This document shows positions 54,477 to 64,000 of a stretch of 64,000 nt of DNA, piece after piece (the first letter of the stretch is position 1; every line of letters begins with the position of its first letter). This DNA comes from Takakia lepidozioides (lineage: Eukaryota > Streptophyta > Takakiopsida > Takakiales > Takakiaceae), in contig CM060731.1 of NCBI GenBank assembly GCA_030704615.1, positions 41,290,001 through 41,354,000 of the forward strand, in the 5' to 3' direction. Position numbers and translations under genes: made by a program. A model generated the notes under the pieces. The model was not told where the DNA came from, did no database searches, and saw only the letters and a list, made by a program, of their open reading frames with translations.

Positions 54477-56790
54477 CACAATGATAGTGGCGTGTAAGAG
54501 GGTAGTCACGCTACCGTGTGGGAATGGTGGCGAAGTTTTACGAGTGTCGGAAACGCCCAACCCCGTGGGAGGGCAAATAAACCTTATGTCAGCAAGGGAG
54601 TGGGCCGTGGAGGAGTCACATGAGCCCCCAGTTTTTGCTTTATGTAAGACAAGTGAAGGGAGAAGGCGATGGGGAGCCGAGCCCAGATTGGATCAAGGGG
54701 ATTTTGGAGATATACCAGGATGTGATGCCGGAGGATTTACCAAGCGGCTTGCCACCGCGAAGAGGAGTTGACCACAAGATTGAGGTGATACCGGGATCGG
54801 AGCCGCCTGCCAAGGCGTCCTACCGGTTGAGCCACAGAGAGTTGGTTGAGCTGAAGACTCAGCTCAAGGATCTAATGTCAAAGGGGTACATCCGGCCGAG
54901 TAAGTCACCTTACGGAGCCCCGGTGCTATTCGCAGACAAGAAGGATATGACGCTGCGGATGTGTGTCGATTACAGGGCTCTACATAAGGTGACTATCAAA
55001 AACCGGTACCATTTGCCAAGGATCGACGACCTCTTTGATCGGTTGGCAGGAGCGAAGTATTTCAGTCGGATCGATTTGCGCTCCGGCTACCATCAAATTC
55101 GAGTGGCGGAAGGAGACGAAGACAAGACCACGTGCAGGACAAGGTATGGTTCATATGAGTTTTTGGTGATGCCTTTTGGGCTCACCAACGCACCCGCGAC
55201 CTTTAGCACGCTAATGAACAGCCTTTTCCAAAAGTGGTTGGATGACTTTGTGATCGTGTACATCGACGATATCTTGGTGTACTCGAAAACAAAGGAAGAG
55301 CACCTGCAGTACCTAAAAAGGGTGTTCCAGAAATTGCGGAAAGGGAAGCTGTATGCCAAAGCTTCAAAGTGCGAATTCAGGGTCACGAAAGTGGAGTTCT
55401 TGGGGCATGTGATTACACAGGATGGGATCAAAATGGATGACAGAAAGGTGAGGGCGATTTTGGACTGGGAGCCTCCGACTTCGGTCCCGGGAGTGCGATC
55501 CTTCCTAGGACTCGCCTCCTATTACCGGAAGTATGTGAGAAATTTCGCCAAGATCGCGGGGCCGCTGTCAGACCTCCTGTGTAAATCCAAAGTTTGGGTA
55601 TGGAACACCTTTTGTGGCCAAGCTTTTGTCGAGTTGAAGCAGCGGATGGCGGAAGCTCCAGTCCTCAAAATTTCGGAGTTCGACCGTCCATTTGAGATCC
55701 ATACAGATGCGTCGGACTTCGCAATTGGGGGTGTACTCATGCAGGATGAACGTCCAGTGGCTTACAAAAGTAAGAAACTGAATGAAGTGGAGCGACGGTG
55801 GCCTACGCATGAGAAAGAAATGAAGGCGATGGTGCATTGCCTTGGGCTTTGGCGCCACTATATTAGTTCCAACCCGGTGAAGGTGCTCACGGACAATGTC
55901 ACGGTGAAGTATTTTGCCACGCAGCCTAAGTTGTCCCCAAAACAAATTAGGTGGCAAGACACTTTGGCACTGTTTGAAGTGGATATCCAGTACAAACCGG
56001 GACGAGACAATGTGGTGACCGATGCTTTAAGTAGAAAGCAGCAGTTCATGATGGTGTACAGGGGCGAAACGACGCTCCAAAGGAAGATCCGGAAGGCTTA
56101 CCAGAAGGATGAGATGGCGAAGTCCGTGATGCGGGACTTGAGGATGGGGGTTCAATCGCAGTTCCACTTGCAAAATGGACTGCTCCGGTACAAGCAAAAG
56201 CGTCTCTACGTGCCGAAGGGAGGGATCAGAGATAGTCTCTTAAGAGAATGCCATGATGGTCCGCTTGCGGGCCACGGCGGAGCCAAGCGCACCGCGGCAC
56301 TCTTGAAGAAAGAGTATTTCTAGCCCAAACTGAGGGAGGAGGCCGAGGAGTATGTCAAGACATGCTCCACATGCCAACAAAACCGGAGCGAGTACAAAAA
56401 GCAAGCGGGGCTGTTACAACCCTTGCCGATTCCAGAAGGGTCTTGGGAAAGTGTCTCGATGGATTTCATAACTGCTATGCCGCTGTCAAAAGAATTTGAT
56501 GCAATCATGGTGGTGGTGGATAGGTTCAATAAAATGGGCCATTTCATCCCCACCAAGGAGACGGCAACGGCACAGGAGACGGGGCGACTTTACTTCGCCC
56601 ACGTCTTCAAGCATCATGGACTCCCGAAGGATATTGTCTCGGACCGCGATCCAAAGTTTACGAGTAAATTTTGGAGGGCACTTTGGAAGAAGATGGGGAC
56701 GAGGCTCAAGATGAGCACCGCCTTCCGACCTACGACGGACGGCCAAACGGAAAGGGTGAATTCTGTGGTGAAGCAGATCCAGAGACCTTC
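54477..56790 (+). mobile_element. Truncated Ty3/Gypsy element (protease tail to integrase core)
   Basis: The left part (54481-54640) is a protease/linker tail ([24 protein letters not shown]), then a frameshift. An open frame 54620-56323 holds RT ([20 protein letters not shown], active site YIDD at residues 214-217), RNase H ([24 protein letters not shown]) and the start of the integrase zinc finger, ending KKEYF-TAG where the family has Trp (TGG to TAG). The frame goes on after the stop with TCSTCQQ, SMDFITAMP, VVVDRFNKMGHFIP, IVSDRDPKF and TDGQTERVN, then breaks off near 56780. No LTR is visible at either end. A Copia-type LTR begins at or near the break. Confidence 0.9.
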
Positions 56791-57320
56791 TTGTACAAGC
56801 TCAGGGGTGAAGCCACTAGTCTAAGTGTAAGAGTATGATGGTGGCTTCTATGGTTGTAAGGAGAGCTTTAGTTTTAGCTTTAGTCTAAGACTTTAGTTCT
56901 TGTTCATGTTCTTGCTCAATTTTAACATGGTATCAGAGCCATTATTCTCTAGGTAAGAGTTGGTAGTTGAGATTGAGAGAACTTGATTATGGCTGGAGCA
57001 TCGTCTTCTAGCAATTCTCCTTCTATATCTATGACGAGTGCATTGAATTAGATATGAGAGTGGAAGATCGATTCAATGGAGCTAACTATCAAACCTGGAA
57101 GTTTAGGATGGAGATGGTCCTTCTAGACAAAGATCTATGGGGAGTGGTTGATGGATTAGTCCCAAGACCTGACACTATTGTTGGCCAAGCCATATGGGAT
57201 ATGAAAGATCACGGAGGGAGATGTTTGTCCATGTTTGTGCATGCGATTCTCTTAACTCTATTGGGACACATGCGACCCTCAAGGCGCGTTTCACCCATTG
57301 GAACATTGCAGATTTAGCCT
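56791..57320 (+). mobile_element. Truncated Ty1/Copia element (LTR end, primer site, gag start)
   Basis: A presumed LTR end (TTTTAACA, 56920-56927) is followed by the primer site TGGTATCAGAGCC (56928-56940). A leader and then a gag frame follow, with VEDRFNGANYQTWKFRMEMV and LLDKDLWGVVDGLV, the usual start of Copia gag. One stop lies just before it. The frame loses similarity by 57240 and the rest of the element is absent. Confidence 0.8.
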
Positions 57321-57513
57321 GCGGTTGCCCATTTTTTTTTTGTGGATGGGTGACCGCCAGCTAAACCTGATGGTCCCAGTTTACTATTAACAACTATATC
57401 GAAACTTTATTACTGAAATCAGATAATTGTGATGTGAGCTAAGCATGCATAAAAAGGAAAAAAATACCCGGATTTAAAAAAAAAATCTTTCAAGGTTTTT
57501 TTTCTAAAAGCAA

Positions 57514-57760
57514 GTGAGCTAATGATACGGGACATGTATGAAGGGAGTGTTCGACAGTATGGCTGAACCAGATGTGGTGTCGTGGAGTGCGATGATTGCA
57601 GGATATGCACAGCAAGGGTGCGGGATGGAGGCTTTGGAGACCTATAAGCAAATGTTGCGCGAAGGGGGTGAAGCCCAACCACATCACGTTTGTTTGCATT
57701 TGCAATGCGTGTGCAAGCCTGGCAGCCCTGGAAAAGTAAAAAGATGTCCATGGTGACATT
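57514..57760 (+). pseudogene. PPR triplet fragment
   Basis: GVFDSMAEPDVVSWSAMIAG and YAQQGCGMEALETYKQM match the repeated triplet of the PPR gene at 10492-13140. At the left, about 26 bases of the parental sequence between GACATGTATG and AAGGGAGTGTTCGAC are missing. An extra G in GAAGGGGGTGAAG shifts the frame, and GAAAAGTAA ends the last recognisable block. It is a small displaced piece, not a gene. Confidence 0.85.
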
Positions 57761-58102
57761 ATCTTTTCTCTATCTTACTCCACCCCTAGCCCCCTGTGCA
57801 TCTATATTACGGACTTATATAGTGAACTGTGTATTACGGAGTTATATAATGAACTGCCTTGTGTTCTGACCGTAGCACAAAAATAGGGTTGGGTCATACC
57901 ACTCAAACGCACTTACATAACCAGTAGATTCAGATGACTGTTATTTCCCAGGTTTGTAAGTTAACTGTGGGCTTGATGTTTGATTGTCAAGTTCCCCTGC
58001 GTAATCATTGTAGCATCTCCAGTACCACAAGTAATAAGACCAGAATTTTTAGCTCTACAGTGAATTTCAATCGTTCCTTATGACCCCAACCTTCCTGTGC
58101 AG

Positions 58103-58497
58103 GTATTTGGAAAGACTGGAGGGAAACGATGTCATTGTCAATAGCAATGAAACTCTTCAAGAATTTCTCGATGCTCATGGCTACTCCAAGAAGTTCTGCG
58201 AGTGCTACCTGGTAACAATTGGGCCCATGTCATTGAATATTGCTTCCATATAGTATGCAGTGTTACAGACCAGTTTCACATTTACCAGGATGTATTACGA
58301 CTCACTTGTCAGGTTTCCAAGCAAGGACTCTTGGGAGGAGTTGTGCTTTTGTTTTGAATGAGTTTCTCTTACTGTCAATATGTGGGGGAAGACAGGTGCC
58401 TGTGTGTGCCTCAATATGGTCATGCCCATCAGAGACTGTAATGGGGTTTTCAGCTGCCAACATTCTCACATTCTGCCGTAATCACCACCTACTACAG
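58103..58497 (+). pseudogene. Two exons of a cyclopropane-fatty-acid-synthase-like protein
   Basis: Exon 58103-58211 (acceptor GTGCAG, donor CTG|GTAACA) encodes YLERLEGNDVIVNSNETLQE and FLDAHGYSKKFCECYL. Exon 58396-58497 (acceptor GACAG, donor CAG|GTATGG) encodes VPVCASIWSCPSETVMGFSA and ANILTFCRNHHLLQ. Phases agree. These blocks are typical of the N-terminal FAD-dependent oxidoreductase half of plant CPA-FAS, next to the substrate channel. The GxGxxG flavin motif upstream and the methyltransferase half downstream are not found; retroelement sequence lies on both sides. The two exons are intact, so a gene with very large introns cannot be excluded. Confidence 0.75.
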
Positions 58498-58809
58498 GTA
58501 TGGCCTGTATGATTTTGGCTCAGCTTTGGGATGCTATGTTACAGTTGAATGATCTACAAGTTTTTTTTTTTGTTTTCTAATTCTGTCTCGTCGCCCTTGA
58601 TTCCGTCTTTAACCATCCTCTCTTGTTTTTCCTTCGTGTGTTCAAATAAAGTTCTCTTTTCCTGGGGTGTTTGGAGTTTTTAGGCCTAAACTCACAATGA
58701 GGAGAGTCCTTTGATACCGTCAGGAGCCAGGGGAGTACCACAGACACATGGATGGAAAGTGGGGTGGCACAGAGGTACAAAGGGGAAAGAGAGCCTAGGT
58801 GGCAGTACT

Positions 58810-60014
58810 TCATGTGATGCGCCCCACAAAAATTGGATGTAAATTGGACCGTGGTGAGTCCCAAGACTCCCCACGACTCCCACCACTAGGTCTCCGCCCC
58901 ATGGTGAGTCCTATGCCACCCCTCACTAAGTCCCACTAAGCTACCACCACCCCTTGTGGAGCCACCCCCACCGCAACCCGGTGTGCGGGGCTCCACCTAG
59001 TGAGCGCCTCCGCTTCATTGAGTGCCTTGGGCACTCAAGGGTGCTTCAGCCCCCCGTACCTATTGCTGCCACCGCCCCCACCACATGGGCAGCCCCTCTG
59101 CGTCCCGACCCCCTGCCCTCAAGGCAAATGGTCGCGATACACACCCCTACCAACAGGGAGTCAATGTCCTCATCGACTTGTCTATTTTGTAGGAACGAAC
59201 ATCCAAGTTGTGGCGTCCCACATCAAGGAGTGTGTTTTCGCACCATGGCGTCCCATGACAAAGAACCAAACCCCACACTTGACTCTACTCTCCACTAGCT
59301 AGTTCGGCCGACTTCCTCCAAGTCCCGGCCGAGGGTGGAGCCTCTCAAGCTCCTCCCAGTGCACTCTTCTTGGCCCACTTCAAGGCCAAGGAACGATCCT
59401 CCCCGAGGATCGAATCGCCTTACTGCAACAACATTTTCTTGCGACTGCTCGTGATGCCACTTTTTTTGGCATTACCTTGAGCAAGGGTTTACCTTGAACC
59501 CTTTTTTACTAGGAAGATAACCTTGAACCAACCATACGCCCCAATCACTACAATTGGGTCCGCCTTGGAATGCTGGCCTGAGGTACAGGAACACTCCGAA
59601 GCCGCACTACAACTTCGTCCCGAGGCTACACGATTATAGTACGTGAACGGAAGCACGTAGCTTCCGCGTTAGCCCGCACTACAAGACAACCCCCTCGGTA
59701 GCGCAGTTATAGTACGCGCACGCGCCATGTGCGCACTAGCACGTGAACTCCCAAAGAAGGCGCAAGTTTTCTTGCCCCTTGGGTGGGAGTCACCCGATTT
59801 CGGCACTGCGCAAACACACGATTAACCCAATTTACCTCTCCTGCTTTTGTAAGCTAGCATGCATTCTACACACTAGCCAACCATATCATGCATCACCATT
59901 CCAAACAAAATAGGACGCACAACATTTGGAAACCATTTCATTTATAACAAAATTTGTACAATACAAGTTTTTGCAATCGGATTCCTGAGCTAGCTAAGCC
60001 GGGCTAAGCATGCA
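58810..60014 (-). repeat. Probable 3' LTR of a second chromovirus
   Basis: On the minus strand a purine run GGGGGAGGAAA (60015-60025) directly precedes TGCATGCTTAGCCCGG at 60014, as at the PPT/LTR junction. The lower boundary near 58810-58830 is a guess, and no second LTR copy lies in the window to confirm it. The stretch has no gene. Confidence 0.45.
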
Positions 60015-60048
60015 TTTCCTCCCCCACGCTCCTAGGTTGATGTCTCCA

Positions 60049-60800
60049 TCAACGCTTCTTCCACTTTTGAGGTCGCCCTTCGAAAGCTGCAACCGCCTCG
60101 GATGCGTTCCCCATTTCTGAGGCACGTACCCAAAATGCCTCCACATGATAATAGCCCTTCCATTTCACGAGATACTCCGTTTCTCGATTCTTGAACCTCC
60201 TCGATTTAAGCACTGCCTCCACCTTGTACTCAGGTTCATTTTCATGATCCAACAGCACAGGTGGCGGATGCAACACTTGATGCCGATTCGGACGCGCTTC
60301 ATTTTTGAAGTAAGGCTTCAAAATGGAGACGTGGAATACCGGATGCACCTTGCTGTTTGCCGGCAGCTCCAATTCATACACATCCTCATTCATAACTTTC
60401 CGGATGCGAAAGGGTCCCGCATACGAAGGTACGAACTTCGAACTCACTTCCGGAGGTAGTCAAAAATTCTTGATGTTCAACCAGATCTCCGTGCCTGCCT
60501 CAAATTTAACCTCCCTCCGCTTTCGATTCGCCTGCCGTTCATACCGTTTCCTAGCTTTGGCAATGTTGTACTTTGCGAGCTTCAACAAACGCTCGCGTTC
60601 TTCCAGCACTGCCGCTGCTACCGGTTCCTCAACGTCTTGGGCGGCCTAACTTGTCGACACCAGAGGTGCTTTTCCATAAACCAATACGAAGAGGGAAACT
60701 CCCGTTGCGGAATGTTTTGTGTTATTATAACAGAGATCTGCCGCATCCAAGTGCTCCACCCAGTACAATTGGTCTGCCGACACGTAATTCCACAAAAAAC
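60049..60800 (-). pseudogene. Chromovirus integrase C-terminus and chromodomain
   Basis: Minus-strand reading gives YVSADQLYWVEHLDAADLCY, YNNTKHSATGVS, VYGKAPLVST, a stop, EERERLLKLAKYNIAKARKR, another stop (TGA after IKNF), then SSKFVPSYAGPFRIRKV, YELELPANSKVHPVFHVSIL and the chromodomain TEYLVKWKGYYHVEAFWVRA. The rest of pol is missing upstream. This is the portion the Gypsy remnant at 54477-56790 lacks, but in opposite orientation. Confidence 0.85.
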
Positions 60801-60899
60801 GAAAGCTTTTAGTGATCATGTCTCTTTGGGGCGCATTAGGTTCATTTCAACACTCATCGATCAAAGAAGTTCAAAAATACTTCAAAATCCTCATCTGCC

Positions 60900-61834
60900 T
60901 CATACTCTGGGAAGGCTGCTTGTGATTCTGTTTGGTGGACTCGGTCTTAAACCTTGGGGTGCTTCTGGCTGATGTCGACTTAGAAACAGTTGCATGAGGA
61001 CCGGACAATTGGATAGTGCATTCATTGCCTCACACAGGCCTTGCACATTGATTGCCTCGGCGTTGCTTATAGGAGCTTCGGTCAAATCTGGCTCTTCCTG
61101 TGATGGCTTACCTTCCATCACGGATGTCGTATCCCGAGACAATGACTCACACATAGATTTAGGTACCTCTTGTTCACTCCTTACTGTGGGCTCTGATTCA
61201 TTCTCAACATCTTCTAAGATTTTCAATGAATCTAGGTCCAGGCGAGACCACGTATTGATGGGCATTAATGCTCGCAGACTGACTCTCTCTAGGATAGATT
61301 TACCTTCCCACGACAGATTATAGCTGCAAATCCCAATTCGCAACACAGTAGTAGGAGCTGATGTAGCACTGCTTGTGTATAAGATACACAGCTTCGCCCA
61401 AAAAGTGCCACAAGTTGGCATCCACTTTGAGCCAAAACACAACACACACCACTGATCGTACCAATTTCTCCTTTGCGATCAAGGTATGCTCGGTAATCCA
61501 CAAAGCGATCTCCTAACCCTCTCCGCTCTAAAGTTGGAACCCGGAAATACACCCTCTGAGTGTTTTAACTTACCGACTGCCAGCCCTGCCAGCTCTTCCC
61601 AACTTGAATCAGCATTGTGTTGTGGCGGCTTCCATTTTGGACAGAGATTTGCTCAACCAAGGAGCTATCACCCTTGAGAAACCACCTGCGCCGTGTGTCG
61701 GGTTTGCCAGAAAACTTAAAACCACCTAGTTCAGTAGCGATTTCACCCACAATGGTGAATAGTGGTACACCCAACTCGGCCCAACTCAGCCTCTCGCCTC
61801 TCAACAACCTCTCCTTCGCCTCACACAAAGACAA
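60900..61834 (-). pseudogene. Unidentified broken coding region
   Basis: Three minus-strand stretches look protein-like. 61834-61565 includes GVPLFTIVGEIATELGGFKF, RRRWFLKGDSSLVEQISVQN and MLIQVGKSWQGWQSV. 61552-61289, same frame after a TAA, includes VDYRAYLDRKGEIGTI. 61445-60900, another frame, includes an acidic Ser/Glu-rich region. A good donor (TCG|GTAAGT) occurs at the end of the first. I do not know the family. It adjoins the chromovirus fragment and may be an older transposable-element protein or a captured gene. Confidence 0.4.
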
Positions 61835-62126
61835 CTTGCTAGCAATCTCCGAGGACTTTATTCAACCCTCCATCTACACCAATATTCCTGTTCCTATGGT
61901 AGATACCACTCCTCTGCAGGTATTGTAACGTATATGGGGGTAGCTCGTAGATTTAGTGCTTAGCCAGCAATACGGAATCTATCGCCGAGGCCCAGGATCT
62001 TCAATCGTAATAACACTTGAGATCATTCGTTCATCCATAATCCATTTGCAATCATCACAAGGACTCTGAACACCAAGGTACACAATTAAGCACACATACA
62101 ACAATTGCGGCTACTGATGCCTTACA

Positions 62127-63557
62127 CTACTCTGCTTGCGAAGAGATTTTAGATGGGATGTTCAACTTGAGTTCATTCACATATGCGTTTAAATTCCTGT
62201 TGGAGGATCCTCCATCAGCAAAGGCTGTCCATGCCGCGTCTCCCATAGCTTGCATCCTGCTTCTGATGACCAGTCCTTCATCCTCTCTCATCAGAACCCT
62301 CACTGCCCTCTCAATTTCTGCCTTCTCATACAATCCACTCTCTCCCTGTTGCATCTCCATTCCCAGTTTTGCTGTATCCACAAGAAATCTGTAGCACATG
62401 AAAGTGTATCATCAAACCAGTCAAAAAGTACTTCAATGCAACACTGGGTTTCATAATTGACAAACGTCTACTCTCTTCACACCGTTAATTCTCCCCTCTG
62501 GGAAATAGGAATGTGCATTTATTCTGATGACATGAGTAGTTGCTAAAAGTTTGTTAAATAGCAAACACTCCAGCCAAAGGTTCCTTCCCCAATCATGTCA
62601 CAACACATCCCACCTACTTAGCCCAGCAGCAAGTGAGCATGACTCAAACCCCCCTTATTTCCCATAGAGAAGAAGACAACCTCTCGAGTAAATCTGGTGC
62701 TGATTTCTGCTCACCCAAATTTGAGTTCAAAATAAGCTATCAATAACACTACAGTTTGCTAGTAGGAATATGCTAGTACATAACAAAGGCCAAGATAACC
62801 AACCATGCTTTCCATTCGGACCATGTCAACAAAAGGGACACCAACAATTTCAAACCCTTGCCTTCCTTGGGTTGACCAAAATCTTAGGGAGGTCAAGTTT
62901 TGCCCCCTTCCTCTTGATCCACACAATGTCGGGGAATTCTGGATTACCTGTTTTCAACATTGAAGGCTACAAGTGGTAGGGGAAGCATTACAACAAACTT
63001 TTCTTTCTTTCTTCCATTTTGTCCCATAAGCTCTATGAGCTTTCCGCAGACGTTATAAAGCACCATTTCATTTCATTCATTTTTTTTTTTCCCACTACAA
63101 GTTCCCCATCCACAGTTGACCTAATGTGCTATACCCAGCCACCTCTCTCCACTCTCTCTCGGAGGCGTTCAGCCATAGGATCCAAATGTTCTACTTTATC
63201 CCACAGGCCCTCTGGCTGTCCCTTGGATGCACTAGATTTCTCTTACTTTCTCTGTCTAGTCAGAGTGGAAGGTGATGTGCATACCTCAGTGTAGGTTACG
63301 GAAACAAACCAGAAGATTTGAAGCTTTGGCCAAGAGGCACGTGAATCTAACCTGGCATTCATATGCTGCTCTGCCGCCAGTGGCCACGTGAGCAGTGGGA
63401 CACCTGCACAGATACTTTCCAGTGTAGAATTCCAGCCACAGTGTGTAAGGAAGCCACCAACGGCTGGGTGGCTAAGAATTTGCTGCTGGGGTGCCCAACC
63501 AGAGTAAATTAAACCATGGTCCTTCACACGCTCCTCAAAACCTGGAGTGGAGGCCAC
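62127..63557 (-). CDS. UDP-glycosyltransferase family 1, C-terminal half
   Basis: Exon 63557-63352 (lower bound by donor CCAG|GTTAGA) and exon 62388-62127 (acceptor CTACAG|ATTTCT, phase agrees) join as [14 protein letters not shown]. The plant PSPG box is present: [40 protein letters not shown], then AEQ, with HCGWNS and the terminal Gln typical of UDP-glucose users. The end [20 protein letters not shown] and [16 protein letters not shown] is the usual C-terminal helix region. Upstream, a TGA lies directly before 63557 in this frame and no acceptor is clear, and the acceptor-binding N-terminal domain is not in the window. It may be the 3' part of a gene extending past 64000 or a truncated copy. 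Confidence 0.75.
62389..63351. other. UGT intron
   Basis: Lies between the two UGT exons. No other gene or known repeat seen; a (T)11 run lies near 63080. Confidence 0.6.
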
Positions 63558-64000
63558 TCACTCATGAGCTAACCCATGCCCTACTAAGAAACACTGCTAC
63601 TGGCCACACAAATCCTGGCTAACTAACTGCCATGCACCAGAATATATGGTACAGTAGACTTTTTAAGTATTATATCCATCGAACCAACGATTTCGCTTCA
63701 TGGTTGATAGTCGCCCTGTGTCGATGCAGACTAAACTAGTCACCACTGGCATCCTCAAAAGCAGCAGGAACAATTGTCATCCTTCCCCAAGAGGAGCACA
63801 GTCAATGTGTATACAATGACCAAGGGATTGTCCCACTCAGTACATCAATGGGAGCATTCCTTCAAATATAACTGGTACTAACATGTGAATGTTCTGTCCC
63901 TGTTTGTGACTTATAAGTTTGTCAGATGTAAAATCGTAAGTCGTTGTCCAGGATTACGGCCCATTCTGACCTGGAGGGAGCAATTCAGAGACCGATGGCG
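63558..64000. other. No recognisable gene to window end
   Basis: Should hold the 5' part of the UGT if it were continuous; no matching reading frame was found on the minus strand. Confidence 0.45.

Overview
This window looks like nuclear DNA of a land plant. The genes have many GT-AG introns, and there is an intronless DYW-class PPR editing factor, the plant augmin subunit AUG5, a protodermal-factor-like secreted protein, UGT and P450 remnants, Ty3/Gypsy chromoviruses and Ty1/Copia elements primed by initiator tRNA-Met, and tRNA-derived SINE-like repeats. The near-identical PLS triplets of the PPR gene, the large introns and the many decayed repeats suggest a fern or another seed-free vascular plant. 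That placement is inference; no species can be read from the sequence.

Layout. 1-2.5 kb: no recognisable gene. 2.5-4.4 kb (-): two-exon proline-rich secreted protein with a PDF1-type C-terminal domain. 8.4-9.8 kb (+): UVR-motif/SnoaL-like protein, 5' exon unresolved. 10.5-13.1 kb (+): 882-aa PPR-DYW protein. 13.3-22.4 kb: repeat block holding a complete 5.8-kb chromovirus (15763-21548, -) with 510-bp LTRs and a 5-bp target-site duplication. 22.7-26.3 kb (+): eight-exon mitochondrial-carrier-family gene. 27.2-32.4 kb (-): ten-exon AUG5, reconstructed in full (829 aa). 32.8-42.7 kb: repeat-rich region around a decayed ABCA-type ABC transporter (34.1-39.5 kb, -), one of whose introns holds a 3-kb hAT-like element with an 8-bp target-site duplication and nested LTR, SINE and other repeats; then an unidentified interrupted ORF at 41.7-42.5 kb. 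42.8-49.8 kb: SINE-like copies, little else. 49.9-58.5 kb: a graveyard of fragments (POLE3-like histone fold twice, CYP72-clan P450, a PPR piece, two exons of a cyclopropane-fatty-acid-synthase-like protein) among a truncated Gypsy and a truncated Copia element. 59-61.9 kb: another chromovirus 3' end and an unidentified broken ORF. 62.1-63.6 kb (-): C-terminal half of a UDP-glycosyltransferase.

The genes do not form a pathway; they are independent nuclear genes. Five loci look functional: PDF1-like, UVR/SnoaL, PPR-DYW, mitochondrial carrier and AUG5. Exon boundaries were worked out by hand from GT/AG sites and phase agreement. Family names come from remembered family features, not from a search. 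I did not find a convincing new biological system. The most unusual items are the in-frame duplication of the first membrane segment in the carrier, the motif-by-motif decay of the ABCA domain with a nested hAT element, the multi-gene fragment cluster, and the unidentified ORF at 41.7-42.5 kb placed behind an LTR-like promoter.
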